Assembly (NCBI GenBank): GCA_963797765.1 | Contig: CAWCQU010000004.1 | Location: forward strand, 124,001-188,000 | Direction of reading: 5' to 3' | Source of the DNA: JBGPTK01 sp963797765 | Lineage (GTDB): Bacteria > Acidobacteriota > Terriglobia > Acidiferrales > UBA7541 | Length of the DNA stretch: 64,000 bases | In this document: positions 1 through 9,583 of the stretch, one piece after another | Layout of the letters: each line of letters starts with the position of its first letter | Numbering within the stretch: the first letter of the stretch is position 1 | Program-made: the position numbers and the translations under genes | The notes under the pieces: model-generated | Seen by the model: only the letters and a program-made list of their open reading frames with translations | Database searches by the model: none | What the model was told of the DNA's origin: nothing

Positions 1-720
1 GGTGGACATCCCCACCAGGTCCGCTCCAATCGTCCTCAGGTAACGAATTTCCGCCGGAGTTTCATAGCTCGGGCCGGACAACCCGGCATAAATTCCCTCA
101 AACACTTTGATTTTCAGCCGCATCGCTTCCTGCAGTGCAAATTCCCTGTACTCTTTCCAGTAGCCCTGCGTCATATCATTGAAGCGCGGACCAAACCTTT
201 CGTCGTTCGCTCCGATCAACGGATTCGAACCCTGCAAATTGATGTGATCGCGTATCACCACCAATGCGCCCTGTTCGAATTCCGTATTAATTCCCCCGGC
301 TGCATTCGTCAGGATCGCGGCGCGAATTCCCATCCGCGCGAATACCCGCATCGGAAAAATCACATCCTTCAACGAATATCCCTCATAAAAATGCACGCGT
401 CCCTGCATCGCCGCCACGGGAACGGCGCCCACTTTGCCGATCACCAGGCGTCCCGCATGCCCGATCGCCGTCGAGCGCGGGTAGGAAGGAATTTTCTCGT
501 ACGGCACGCGCGTCGCGCCTTCAAGTTCATCCGCGAACGCGCCCAACCCCGATCCCAGCACTAGTCCGATCTTCGGCCGCAACTTCGTCTTCGACAAAAT
601 AAGTTTTGCCGCGCGCTCCGCCCGCGCAAATTCTTCGCCCGATTTTCCAGATTTGTCCGTTTGCCTGACCAGAGTAGCCACCCGCCTGTAGTCCGCCTTC
701 CCGCCAGCGGCGAAATTCAA
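1..720 (-). CDS. punA: Purine-nucleoside phosphorylase, C-terminus cut by window edge
   Basis: Cleaves purine (deoxy)nucleosides with phosphate to a free base and (deoxy)ribose-1-phosphate, in the cytoplasm. In the minus-strand frame I read KLRPKIGLVLGSGLG near the N-terminus, the phosphate-binding loop of the trimeric PNP family, then IGHAGRLVIGKVG, AMQGRVHFYEGY, LTNAAGGIN and SGPSYETPAEIRYLR, all typical of the inosine/guanosine type. The last visible residues read GADLVGMST, so the C-terminal part lies outside the window. An in-frame stop sits just upstream and there is no ATG. I took the TTG at 718-720, which has a GGAAAGAG stretch shortly upstream; a GTG about 40 bases further in is the alternative. 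It is the last gene of a nucleoside operon, 28 bases after nupC. Confidence 0.88.
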   Translation of the reverse strand, partial: MNFAAGGKADYRRVATLVRQTDKSGKSGEEFARAERAAKLILSKTKLRPKIGLVLGSGLGAFADELEGATRVPYEKIPSYPRSTAIGHAGRLVIGKVGAVPVAAMQGRVHFYEGYSLKDVIFPMRVFARMGIRAAILTNAAGGINTEFEQGALVVIRDHINLQGSNPLIGANDERFGPRFNDMTQGYWKEYREFALQEAMRLKIKVFEGIYAGLSGPSYETPAEIRYLRTIGADLVGMST

Positions 721-748
721 AATCTCTTTCCACTTGTGCGTCGCCGCG

Positions 749-1984
749 CTACTTCAACATAATTCCAACAATTGACGCGGACATCAAATTCGCCATGGTC
801 CCTGCCAGCATCGCGCGAATTCCCAGCCGCGCCAAATCATCCTTTTTATTCGGCGCCAGCGCGCCGATGCCGCCGATTTGAATTCCAATGGAACTGAAAT
901 TCGCAAACCCGCACAGCGCGAATGTAGCCAACGTAAATGAACGCGGATCGAGGATGTCCTTCATCTGCCCCAATTTCCCAAACGCCACCAGTTCATTCAG
1001 CACCATGCGGGTGCCCAGCAAACTGCCGATCGCCCCGCAGTCTTTCCACGGCACGCCAATCACCCAAGCCACGGGCGCCAGAAACCATCCAAAAATCTGT
1101 TCCAGGCTGGTAGGGAAATAAATGAATCCGTGCCGCCCCAGAAATCCGTGTATGCCCCCCAAAATTCCATCGCACAAATAAATCATCGCGATAAATGAAA
1201 TCAGCATCGCTCCCACATTAATCGCCAGGTTCAATCCATCCGACGTGCCTCGCGACAGCGCTCCAAGCGCGTTGGTATCCTTTTCCAGATCGGCCATTTG
1301 AACCACTCCTGCCGTGCGCGGCGTTTCCGTTTCCGGCACCAGCATCTTGGCCAGCAAAATTGTCGCCGGTGCGGTCATGATCACAGCGGTGATCAAATGT
1401 TTCGCATCGATTCCGAACGCAATGTAAGCAGCCATGATCCCGCCCGAAACGTGTGCCATTCCGCTGGTCATGATGGTCATCAATTCTGATCGAGTCACGT
1501 CCGGCAGGTACGGACGAATCGTCAGCGGCGCTTCAGTCTGACCCATGAAGATACTGGCGGCCACGTTCAGAGACTCGGCCCCGCTCGCCCCCATCAGTCG
1601 CGTCATCACTTTCGCCGCCTGCTTCACGATGAACGGCATCACGCCGTAGTAATAGAGCAACGCAAAAAGCGCCGCGATAAAAATAATCGTTGGCAGCACT
1701 TGAAACGCAAAAATAAATCCGATATTGGAATTTTGTTTGCCCAGCGGGCCAAACACAAACTCGGAGCCGTAAAAAGCATAGCTCAGCAATTTATTCACCG
1801 CATCGCCCGCCAACCGGAACAGCCTTTGCCCGACGCTCGTATCAAGCACAAAAAACGCAAAGGCAATCTGCAGCCCCAATCCCCACGCCACCGTCTTCTT
1901 GCGAATCGCGCTACGGTTGGTGGAAAACAAATAGGCAAGGCCCATCATGGTGATCAGGCCCAATACGCCGGTCAGTCGGTGCAT
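749..1984 (-). CDS. nupC: Concentrative nucleoside transporter, NupC/CNT family
   Basis: A 411-residue inner-membrane nucleoside symporter. It has many hydrophobic segments and the family signatures GQTEAPLTIRPYL (around residue 150) and the C-terminal stretch LCGFANFSSIGIQIGGIG, which line the nucleoside and cation site in CNT proteins. Length is normal. The ATG start has GGAGGGCAGGG directly upstream, a strong ribosome binding site. It sits between deoA and punA on the same strand with short gaps, so uptake and phosphorolysis of nucleosides are probably expressed together. Whether it prefers purine or pyrimidine nucleosides cannot be told from the sequence. Confidence 0.92.
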   Translation of the reverse strand: MHRLTGVLGLITMMGLAYLFSTNRSAIRKKTVAWGLGLQIAFAFFVLDTSVGQRLFRLAGDAVNKLLSYAFYGSEFVFGPLGKQNSNIGFIFAFQVLPTIIFIAALFALLYYYGVMPFIVKQAAKVMTRLMGASGAESLNVAASIFMGQTEAPLTIRPYLPDVTRSELMTIMTSGMAHVSGGIMAAYIAFGIDAKHLITAVIMTAPATILLAKMLVPETETPRTAGVVQMADLEKDTNALGALSRGTSDGLNLAINVGAMLISFIAMIYLCDGILGGIHGFLGRHGFIYFPTSLEQIFGWFLAPVAWVIGVPWKDCGAIGSLLGTRMVLNELVAFGKLGQMKDILDPRSFTLATFALCGFANFSSIGIQIGGIGALAPNKKDDLARLGIRAMLAGTMANLMSASIVGIMLK

Positions 1985-2033
1985 CCCTGCCCTCCAATGT
2001 CGCCTGAGCCGCGATCCAAAACAGGCGTAAACA

Positions 2034-3371
2034 TCAAGCGCCGATCACTTGCCTCACCAGCACCGGCTGAGCCGGCGCCTTCGGCCCAACCATGAAGCTT
2101 TCTTCGAGCAACTCCGTCACTTCTTCCAACCGGTGATGCGCATTGTAATGCACTGTACAAAGCGGCGTTCCCACGTCCACCGGGTCTCCCACTTTTTTGT
2201 GCAGCACGATTCCCACCGCCGGATCAATCGAGTCTTCCTTCTTCTCACGACCGCCGCCCAGCAGCATGCTGGCAACGCCAACATTTTCACAACGAATCTT
2301 GGAAATGAATCCCGCGCGGGAATTCACAATATCAAAAGTATGTTTTGAGTGCGGCAGCCTTGAAGGATCGTCAATCGCCGCCACGTCTCCCCCTTGCAGC
2401 CGCACGATTTCGCGAAAAGTATCACGCGCCCGCCCGGATGTAATCATTTCCGCGGCAAGCCGCTTCCCTTCGCCCACAGAAGAGGTACGGCTGCCCAATT
2501 GGAACATCCATGCGGAAAGTTCCAGACACAACTCGCGGCAATCATCTGGCCCGCCGCCATTCAAAATTTCTATGCACTCTTCCACTTCCAGCGAATTCCC
2601 GATTTTCCGCCCAAGCGGCTGGCTCATATCCGTGATCAATGCCACCACGCGCTTGCCCATTCGTTTTCCGGTTTCCACCATCAATTCCGCCAGGTAGACC
2701 GCATCCTTTTCCTGTTTCATGAATGCGCCGTCACCGGTCTTCACATCCAGCACCAGCGCGTCGATTCCCTCGGCAAGTTTTTTGCTCATGATCGAAGCGC
2801 AAATCAAATACGGACTTTCCACTGTCGCGGTCACGTCGCGCAGTGCATAAAGTTTCTTATCCGCCGGCGCAATTTCCGCCGTCTGGCCAATTAACGAACA
2901 TCCGCACTCGCTCAGCACCAGCCGGAATTCCTCCAGCGATAAATTCACGTTGAACCCGGGAATGGATTCCAGTTTATCCAGCGTGCCGCCCGTGTGGCCC
3001 AGTCCGCGGCCGCTGATCATCGGCACCATCAAGCCGCCGGCAGCTACAATCGGAGCGATCACCAGCGAAGTTTTGTCTCCCACGCCGCCGGTGGAATGCT
3101 TATCCACGAATCCAGGGATGGCCTCAAGCGGATCGGATTTCTTACGGGGCAAGTCCGTGAAATCAAGCACCCGCCCGGAATAGAGCATCTGCTCGGTGAG
3201 GGTGGCCAGTTCGGCGCGCGTCATTCCCTTCAGCACCACGGCCATCAGCCACGCCGCCATTTGATAATCGGGTATTGAACCGTGCGTGGCGCCTTTAATC
3301 AGGAATTCGATTTCTTCCGCGGTCAGTGCTTCGCCGTCGCGCTTTTTCCGGATCAAGTCAACGGCGCGCAT
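2034..3371 (-). CDS. deoA: Thymidine / pyrimidine-nucleoside phosphorylase
   Basis: Splits thymidine, deoxyuridine or uridine with phosphate to base and (deoxy)ribose-1-phosphate. The 445-residue protein starts MRAVDLIRKKRDGEAL, has the phosphorylase signature SGRGLGHTGGTLDKLESIPG near residue 120, the phosphate site DKHSTGGVGDKTSL and the conserved SKKLAEGIDALVLDVKTG. Length fits the dimeric DeoA/Pdp family, close to the trpD/anthranilate phosphoribosyltransferase fold. I cannot separate thymidine-only from broad pyrimidine specificity. It is the first gene of the deoA-nupC-punA operon, 49 bases upstream of nupC. No regulator gene is next to it. Confidence 0.92.
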   Translation of the reverse strand: MRAVDLIRKKRDGEALTAEEIEFLIKGATHGSIPDYQMAAWLMAVVLKGMTRAELATLTEQMLYSGRVLDFTDLPRKKSDPLEAIPGFVDKHSTGGVGDKTSLVIAPIVAAGGLMVPMISGRGLGHTGGTLDKLESIPGFNVNLSLEEFRLVLSECGCSLIGQTAEIAPADKKLYALRDVTATVESPYLICASIMSKKLAEGIDALVLDVKTGDGAFMKQEKDAVYLAELMVETGKRMGKRVVALITDMSQPLGRKIGNSLEVEECIEILNGGGPDDCRELCLELSAWMFQLGSRTSSVGEGKRLAAEMITSGRARDTFREIVRLQGGDVAAIDDPSRLPHSKHTFDIVNSRAGFISKIRCENVGVASMLLGGGREKKEDSIDPAVGIVLHKKVGDPVDVGTPLCTVHYNAHHRLEEVTELLEESFMVGPKAPAQPVLVRQVIGA

Positions 3372-3592
3372 TCAGGCAAGCCTCTGCGAATGCTTCGAAG
3401 AGGTCGCTGCAAAAATCGAGAAACGCTCGATTAAGGGTTGGGTTGCCATGAGCGAGAAGCCGCCGCACACGCTAGCATCCCCTGTTTTCGCTTGTAAAGG
3501 ATGTTTTCGAGGAGATTTCCCGGAGCGCCCTCAAAGCCGTAATTTTGGGCGCGATTGGTCCGCCCTTTTGCTCGCCAGCTAAAAGATGCAAA

Positions 3593-4534
3593 ATGGCGCA
3601 GCCCATGAACAGCGATCCATTAGGGAAAAGCACAACAATTCATCTTCGCCATAACCTGCGAAGAGCCATCGAGTTCGTGCTATTCCTCGCCGTCTACCTT
3701 ATCTATCCGGCGTGCGCCCGCGCACAATTCATGGGGAAACAGACTGGCTGTTACAGCCCCGAGATCGTCGCGAATCCGAATCGGCCGACCGTCGCTAACC
3801 CCGCCGACATCACTCAATATGGTGTTTTAGAAATCGAATATGGTTGGGACCGCGGATGGCTCGGCGCCGGCGCCAGGCAGAGTGATCTTGCAGGATTGCT
3901 AAAATTTGGACTGCTCTGCGACGTGGAACTCCGCTGGAACACCACCAGCCTGATTGCCCTCAACGACGAAGATGGCAGGCGCCACGGTTTCGGCGACAAC
4001 TGGTTCGGACCGCAGGTCCGTCTCTATCGACAGACGGCCCACGTGCCAAGCCTGGCGTTCAGCTATGCCTTCAAAGTGCCCACAGCCAGCACCAATAACG
4101 GTCTCGGCTCTGGCCGCTACGACCATCAATTCACATTTCTCGCCAGCAAAGATTTGATTGGGACCCACTTCGATTTCAATGCCAGCTCATTTCTGATCGG
4201 CCGCGAGAACGCCTCAGGCTTCGACCGGAACTTTCAATTCAATCTCGCGATGTCTCATCCGCTGAAGGGCAAGCTCGCTATAACCGCGGAATTTTACGGC
4301 AATACGGAGTTGAACAAGGAAACACCGGGATTCGCGTCCATGCTCTGGGCGTTAACCTATGCGATCTCGCCCCGCTTCGTAATCGATGGAGGGATTGATA
4401 CTGGACTGACCAACGGAGCCGTGCAAAAGCGAATTTTCACGGGGCTAACTTATTCCATAGCAAATCTATACTCCGCAGCGAAGCATCGTCAAGCATCCAG
4501 TAGAAATTCAGGCCCTGCAGATTCCCGAAAATGA
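3593..4534 (+). CDS. Putative outer-membrane beta-barrel protein
   Basis: About 313 residues with a hydrophobic N-terminal segment ending in an Ala-x-Ala-like site (ACARA), so probably exported. The rest alternates polar and aromatic residues as in porin-like barrels (EIEYGWDRGW, LRWNTTSLI, VRLYRQTAHVPSLAFSYAFKVPT, HFDFNASSFLIGR) and ends in short strands. It resembles the broad group of putative transporters annotated as MetA-pathway phenol-degradation outer-membrane proteins, but that name does not prove a substrate. The start is uncertain: ATG at 3593, 3605 or an upstream in-frame ATG at 3545; no strong ribosome binding site decides. It is an isolated rightward gene between leftward operons. 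Confidence 0.6.
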   Translation: MAQPMNSDPLGKSTTIHLRHNLRRAIEFVLFLAVYLIYPACARAQFMGKQTGCYSPEIVANPNRPTVANPADITQYGVLEIEYGWDRGWLGAGARQSDLAGLLKFGLLCDVELRWNTTSLIALNDEDGRRHGFGDNWFGPQVRLYRQTAHVPSLAFSYAFKVPTASTNNGLGSGRYDHQFTFLASKDLIGTHFDFNASSFLIGRENASGFDRNFQFNLAMSHPLKGKLAITAEFYGNTELNKETPGFASMLWALTYAISPRFVIDGGIDTGLTNGAVQKRIFTGLTYSIANLYSAAKHRQASSRNSGPADSRK

Positions 4535-4556
4535 GCTTTCGGGAAGCCTACTTCAG

Positions 4557-5378
4557 CTAAACTTTGTTGGCCGCCTGCTCCGCTATATCGGCGGCTAGTT
4601 TTTGCATTTCCGTATGGATGTGGCCGTTAGAAGCGAGAATTTCATAATCCCCTGGGCTGAACGGATGTCCGTTGAAGTGGGTCACCATTCCGCCTGCTTC
4701 ACGGATCAATAAGGTTCCCGCGGCGGTGTCCCACGATTTCAATCCGAATTCCCAGAAGCCATCGAATCGCCCGCAAGCCACCGAACATAAATCGAGCGCG
4801 GCCGAGCCGTCGCGGCGAACTCCATGCGAGTGCAGCGTGAATTGCCAATAATAATTCATGTTGGGATTCGAAGTCCGCTTATGACTGGGAAATCCAGTTG
4901 CCACCAAACTTTTCGACAATTCTTTCACGTTCGAAACATGAATCCTTTTCGAATTCAGGTAAGCGCCTTCTCCGCGCATCGCGCTGAATAATTCTCCGCG
5001 TGACGGATCGAGAACCACGCCAATGAGCGGCTGGCCATCCTCCAGCAACCCGATCGAAACCGCGAAACAAGGATAACTGTGCGCAAAATTTGTGGTTCCG
5101 TCGAGCGGATCCACAAACCAGCGGTAACGTGCGCCAGCGGCAGCACCGCCTTCACCGCCTTCTTCTCCAATAATCGCGTGTTGCGGAAAGTGGCTGCGCA
5201 GCCGGGCCACGATCGCCGCCTCTGACTTCCGGTCGGCTTCCGTAACAAGATCCACTTCGCCTTTGTACGTAATTTTCACCGGCCGGTCCGCCTCCGAAAG
5301 CAGAATCGCTCCCGCCTCGCGCGCGGCATCCACGGCAACTTCCATGAAATGGATCGGACTCGCTGCGGCTCCATTCAT
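4557..5378 (-). CDS. suhB: Inositol-1-monophosphatase family phosphatase
   Basis: Mg2+-dependent phosphatase acting on inositol phosphate or related sugar phosphates in the cytoplasm. The 273 residues contain the metal-binding motifs of the family in order: GEEGGEG (around 70), DPLDGTTNFAHSYP (around 95) and KSWDTAAGTLLIREAGG (around 215). Length is normal. The start ATG overlaps the stop of the VWFA gene upstream by 4 bases, which suggests translational coupling. Family members also include fructose-1,6-bisphosphatase and PAP phosphatase activities; the sequence here best fits the SuhB branch. Confidence 0.9.
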   Translation of the reverse strand: MNGAAASPIHFMEVAVDAAREAGAILLSEADRPVKITYKGEVDLVTEADRKSEAAIVARLRSHFPQHAIIGEEGGEGGAAAGARYRWFVDPLDGTTNFAHSYPCFAVSIGLLEDGQPLIGVVLDPSRGELFSAMRGEGAYLNSKRIHVSNVKELSKSLVATGFPSHKRTSNPNMNYYWQFTLHSHGVRRDGSAALDLCSVACGRFDGFWEFGLKSWDTAAGTLLIREAGGMVTHFNGHPFSPGDYEILASNGHIHTEMQKLAADIAEQAANKV

Positions 5379-6322
5379 CGCGAAGATCCTCCGGCAAAAT
5401 ATCCTTTCCGGTAATGAAGCGTGTAATAGCCTTTCACTTTCAGCACCACGCGGCGGTAACTTCCCGGCGGTGGCGGCGGATTCGCATAATATCCGAGCAA
5501 ATATTGAGTACGAAGTTCGCGGTTGATTCGCTCGAACATGGCGTCGAGTTGATTCAGTTCGTCCGCATGGTACATGGCGCCGCCGGTGGAATCCGTGATG
5601 GTGATCAGCGCGTGCTCTCCGGCGGTGTTTCGTCCATTCTCGTTTTTCACCGGCCGCACCAGAATCGTGTAAAGCAGCGCGCCGGAAAGAATCGCGTTTC
5701 GGCGGGCTTCGTCGAATGTGGAAACGCTGGTGGTTTCACCGGCGTCGGTCACCAGCACGATTACACGCCGGCGGTCCGCTGCGCGGCGCGTCAGGGCTTT
5801 CGCTCCCAAAAAGACCGCGTCGTAAAGAGACGTGCCGCCTCCTGACATCACCCGCCGCGCCGCGGCTTGCAGCGCGTTAACGTCGCCCGAGAAATCGGAA
5901 AGTTCCGTCACGGAATCCGTGAATTCGAAAAATGCCAGGCGGTCATCGGGCCGCACAACCAGCCGGATAAATCGCGCGGCAGCTTCCGCTTCGAAACGAA
6001 GTTCCTTGTAAGCGCTCGAGCTGGTATCCATCATCAAAACCAGATCAAGCGGCCGATTCGTTTGCGCTTCGAAGCGCTCGATGTTTTGCTGCGCGCCTTC
6101 TTCGTAAATTTCAAACGCGTCCTTCGGCAGGTCCAGCACCGGCCTCCCACTCGCATCCAGCACGCTTGCCAGGATGCTTACAAGATTCACTTGTACCTGA
6201 ATGTGCGCCTTTTGTTCGGGCGATTTTTGCAGTTTGACGGGCGATGCGTGGATTCCTCCAAGCATCGCGGCCAGCGAGAGCACCACCGCGAGTGCCGCCC
6301 CAAATGGCGCTGATCTTTTCAT
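5375..6322 (-). CDS. Secreted VWFA-domain protein (acidobacterial VWFA-related family)
   Basis: A 315-residue protein with an N-terminal signal-type segment (hydrophobic residues 8-25) and one von Willebrand factor A domain at about residues 90-280. The metal-ion-dependent adhesion site starts with DTSSS (around 97) and a later SGGGTSLYDAV carries the conserved Thr; the closing Asp is in VLVTDAGE. The pattern VNLVSILASVLDASGRPVLDLPKDAF at the N-terminus matches the VWFA-related family described from Acidobacteria (TIGR03436). Role is unknown; such domains bind protein ligands through a divalent metal. Its ATG follows the moaDE stop codon with no gap, and its end overlaps suhB. Confidence 0.85.
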   Translation of the reverse strand: MKRSAPFGAALAVVLSLAAMLGGIHASPVKLQKSPEQKAHIQVQVNLVSILASVLDASGRPVLDLPKDAFEIYEEGAQQNIERFEAQTNRPLDLVLMMDTSSSAYKELRFEAEAAARFIRLVVRPDDRLAFFEFTDSVTELSDFSGDVNALQAAARRVMSGGGTSLYDAVFLGAKALTRRAADRRRVIVLVTDAGETTSVSTFDEARRNAILSGALLYTILVRPVKNENGRNTAGEHALITITDSTGGAMYHADELNQLDAMFERINRELRTQYLLGYYANPPPPPGSYRRVVLKVKGYYTLHYRKGYFAGGSSR

Positions 6323-7051
6323 TTAGAGTTTCGATTCATCCGGGCGAGTAAAGGCTTCCCGGGAAGGAATCTCGCCTTCCGCCCACACGGCGCCATCTGC
6401 AAAGTATTCTTTCTTCCAAATGGGAACAACGCGCTTGAGAGTATCGATCGCATACCGGCAGGCATCGAAGGCAGCGCGCCGGTGTGCGGACGCAACAACG
6501 ATGAACACGCTGGTCTCGCCGATTTCGAGCCGGCCCAATCGGTGAACTATCGCAATCCGTCGAATATCGAATTGTTCGCGCATCTGAACCGCAATCTCAT
6601 TCATCTTTGCCACGGCCATCGCTTCGTACGCTTCATACTCCAGGTAAAGTGTTGTCCGGCCGCGCGAATTGTTGCGCACAATCCCATCGAATACCACCAC
6701 CGCCCCATCTTCCGGCCCCTTCATTCCGGCAACAATTTCATCCGCGTTAATCCGCTCGCGCACGATCCGGATCAAATTCCCAGCGGCGACCGAGTGCTCG
6801 CCTCCGCTCACAGGTGGAAGGAAAGCCACTTCATCGCCAGCGGCCAGCGTCGTGCGCCACTCCGCGAATTCTTGATTCACCGAAACGACTACCGACGGAC
6901 GAAACTCCGCAAGCCTTGCGAAGCGATTGCCGTAGCGGGCGAATAAGTCTTCCACGCGCGCTCCCTCGGAAAGTTCCGCTTCGTCTTCGGCCAGGCCGGT
7001 AATTTCCTTCAATTGACCGAAAAAAAGCACCCGCACTCGCATGTCCGGCAT
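6323..7051 (-). CDS. MoaD-MoaE fusion, molybdopterin synthase
   Basis: Both subunits of molybdopterin synthase on one 242-residue chain. Residues 1-84 are MoaD-like (VRVLFFGQLKEITG, then FLPPVSGG at 77-84); residues 92-242 are MoaE-like, with GIVRNNSRGRTTLYLEYEAY, IAIVHRLGRLEIGETSV, ASAHRRAAFDACRYAID and PIWKKEYF. MoaE contains the substrate-binding Lys region KKEYF. The enzyme adds two sulfurs to cyclic pyranopterin in molybdenum cofactor synthesis. In standalone MoaD the Gly-Gly is the free C-terminus that carries the thiocarboxylate; here it is internal and followed by GEHSVAAG or similar linker residues, so processing after GG would be expected. No other moa gene is nearby. Confidence 0.88.
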   Translation of the reverse strand: MPDMRVRVLFFGQLKEITGLAEDEAELSEGARVEDLFARYGNRFARLAEFRPSVVVSVNQEFAEWRTTLAAGDEVAFLPPVSGGEHSVAAGNLIRIVRERINADEIVAGMKGPEDGAVVVFDGIVRNNSRGRTTLYLEYEAYEAMAVAKMNEIAVQMREQFDIRRIAIVHRLGRLEIGETSVFIVVASAHRRAAFDACRYAIDTLKRVVPIWKKEYFADGAVWAEGEIPSREAFTRPDESKL

Positions 7052-7155
7052 TCTAACCCGTCCTGCTGAAAATCCACTGCATACGACGAACTTGCCGGCT
7101 TGCTGGCGAAGCCCTCGACGAAAAGTTTCAGCAGACTGTCAAAGGTTATCTGCGC

Positions 7156-9333
7156 TTACTGCTTCGCGAGCCGGGCCACGTCATCCAGCTTGGATGCGGC
7201 GCGGCGCAATGCCGCTGCCAGCGAAGCGATTTCCCGTTTTCCCGCTTCTTTGTCCTGCCGGTCGATTGCTTCGTTCACGCCCGGCATCACCACGGCGGCA
7301 TAGCCCGCGTAACTTCCCGGTGCATAAATCGTATGCCGGTACCACGGCCGGCCCGTCAATCCCTCCGGTGCTAGCAGCACCTGCTCGAACGTCACCAGGG
7401 CACGGTTCAATTCTTGCTCCCGCTTTCCCGATGCAGGCGTGGCAGCGGCGGCGGCAAGCGCCGCCGTGGCGCGCCCTGCGGACGCCGATAGCGCCGTAAT
7501 CGCTTCCGATACCGGCTTCATATCGAAATCGGTGGCGCCTGCGGCCGTTGCACGATTCTCCAAAACTTCCGCGGCATGTTCAATCTCTGCGGAATAGGCG
7601 GCATAATCGAATGGTAAGACGTCTGCCTCATCGAGCCTCAGCGCCAGGGTTCCCACGATTCGGGCCATTTCAGCGTGATAGACAAACGAAGGGTCGCCGA
7701 AGTGTGACATCCAATAGAAATCATCGTAGGTCGAGTGATACACGCCGTATTCTCCGCCCGATCCCACGTCGAGGCTCGGAATCCCCGCATGATCGAGAAA
7801 CGGACAAAAATCCGAGCCTGCCCCCAAATTGTTCAGCGGCACATCGCCACCGCGCGTGCCGGAGAGTTCTTCGCGAGCCGTGCCGCTTTTCTCCGGCGCT
7901 GCGTGCTGAACTCTAAATTTCCAAACGTCATAGACGCTGCGTCCGGTGCGCGGGTCGGTAACATCGCGCGTCGCGTCGCGCACCAATTCTTTCAATGACG
8001 GCACAGCCGACGCTCCAAAATTGGGCCCCGTCACCCCTACATCCGAATTGATGTAAGCAACGGCTTTCAACTGCAATTCGGCAAGATTGCTTTCAACCCA
8101 TTCGGTCGAGCCTAGCAGCCCCGGTTCTTCGCCATCCCAGTGGCACATGACAATCGTCCGCCTTGGCTTCCATCCCGACTTTGCCAGTTCGCCGAGCGCG
8201 CGTGCCGTCTCCAGCATCACGGCGGTCCCGCTCGATGGGTCGGCAGCCCCAAACACCCAGGCATCGTGGTGATTGCCGAGCACCACCCACTGGTCGTCAG
8301 CAGTTCCGTGCAATTTCGCAATCACGTCGTAAAGCATCCGCCGCTGGTAATCCATGGCCAACTTCATATGGACGGTCGCCTGTCCCGCGCCTACGTGATA
8401 AGAGAACGGCAGTCCGCCTTGCCAACCGGAAGGTACGCGCAAGCCGCCTACATAAGGCAAGATCGCCGAGGCATCTTGCGAGTTGATTGGCAGCGTAAGA
8501 ATATGCGGCAGGTTTGTTGCTTCGGCCGGAGTGAGGCGCTTTGCATTTTCGGTTGCGCCGACTCCGGGAGTGAGCGGATCGCCGGGATAATTCTGCGTAT
8601 AAAGAATCGAACCGCGCTGAATTCCGCTCATCGGCCGCCACGGGCCGCGAGGATACGGGTCGCCGGCATCATAGCCGTCGTCGGCTGGATCGGAATAAAT
8701 CAGCAAACCGGCCGCTTTGTGCTCTTCCGCGAGCTTTGCTTTGATACCGCGATAACCACGGCCATAGCGCGCAATCGCGATTTTGCCTTCGACGCTGACG
8801 CCGAGTTCCGCGAGTTTGTCGTAATCCTCCCCCATTCCGTAATTCACATAAATTACCGGAGCGGTTATTTCGCCCGAGGGCGAATAGGAATTGAATCCCG
8901 CGACGGCCCGTTTATCGTAAGTATCCTTGTCCCATTCGAACGGTTCTTCCTGCGACGCCAGCGCTTTTTTTTCGGGCTCCACAAGATCGAGCTTCACCTC
9001 GATTGGCAGCGGCAACCACACGCTATAGCTCACCAGATCGGCATCGAATCCATAGCTGCGATATTGATCGCGCAGCCAAAGAGCCACGCGATGGCTTCCT
9101 TCCGTGCCGGCCATGTGCGGCTCGATGGTCAGGCGGCGCAAATCTTTTTCGGCGTGATCGGCGTCTGGAATTCGCCGCATCTTTTGTTCAAGCTCGCGCT
9201 CCTCCGTCACGCGCGCGGGCGCGAATCCGCGAATCGCCGTTTGTCCTTCCACGGTGATGGGCCGCGCAGCGAAGCATAGCAGCGCAGCGGCCGCGCCGAG
9301 CGCCGCAAATTTCATGGGACGAAACATTTCCAC
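7156..9333 (-). CDS. Secreted M28 metallopeptidase, glutamate carboxypeptidase II-like
   Basis: A 725-residue zinc peptidase resembling NAALADase/PSMA. It has a signal-type N-terminus (hydrophobic residues 8-22), a protease-associated domain at roughly 130-300, the M28 catalytic domain at roughly 335-570 and a helical dimerisation domain at the end. Visible catalytic residues: NHHDAW (His about 355), DPSSG (Asp about 365), HWDGEEPG (Glu-Glu about 402-403), NSDVGV (Asp about 431) and VYHSTYDDFYWM (the late His). All five zinc ligands of the family are therefore present. Likely exported to the periplasm or outside, where it would release C-terminal acidic residues from peptides. It stands alone, about 100 bases upstream of moaDE on the same strand. 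Confidence 0.9.
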   Translation of the reverse strand: MEMFRPMKFAALGAAAALLCFAARPITVEGQTAIRGFAPARVTEERELEQKMRRIPDADHAEKDLRRLTIEPHMAGTEGSHRVALWLRDQYRSYGFDADLVSYSVWLPLPIEVKLDLVEPEKKALASQEEPFEWDKDTYDKRAVAGFNSYSPSGEITAPVIYVNYGMGEDYDKLAELGVSVEGKIAIARYGRGYRGIKAKLAEEHKAAGLLIYSDPADDGYDAGDPYPRGPWRPMSGIQRGSILYTQNYPGDPLTPGVGATENAKRLTPAEATNLPHILTLPINSQDASAILPYVGGLRVPSGWQGGLPFSYHVGAGQATVHMKLAMDYQRRMLYDVIAKLHGTADDQWVVLGNHHDAWVFGAADPSSGTAVMLETARALGELAKSGWKPRRTIVMCHWDGEEPGLLGSTEWVESNLAELQLKAVAYINSDVGVTGPNFGASAVPSLKELVRDATRDVTDPRTGRSVYDVWKFRVQHAAPEKSGTAREELSGTRGGDVPLNNLGAGSDFCPFLDHAGIPSLDVGSGGEYGVYHSTYDDFYWMSHFGDPSFVYHAEMARIVGTLALRLDEADVLPFDYAAYSAEIEHAAEVLENRATAAGATDFDMKPVSEAITALSASAGRATAALAAAAATPASGKREQELNRALVTFEQVLLAPEGLTGRPWYRHTIYAPGSYAGYAAVVMPGVNEAIDRQDKEAGKREIASLAAALRRAASKLDDVARLAKQ

Positions 9334-9583
9334 CTCGCCGCGTTTCGCATTCCTGCCCGCTGAATTCGAATCATCGAAAGGAAACTTTTATCTTATCTCA
9401 AATCGTGATTTGAATTGGAATGCGCTCGCGCCAGAAGTTCGATCACAGAAACCGCTCGTTAATTCACGGACCTCCGCCCCGCCCACAAATTTCACACACA
9501 GGATTCCTTGACGTTATCGAGTGCTGCGCCGTACGCTCGGACTGTACAGCTTCTGGCGAGAGCATTTTCGCGGAGTTCTCACT

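Noticed and set aside
8140..9279. A 379-codon open frame on the plus strand opposite the M28 peptidase
   Set aside because: It is antisense to a gene with full catalytic motifs and has no known domain or ribosome binding site; GC-rich coding DNA often leaves such shadows.
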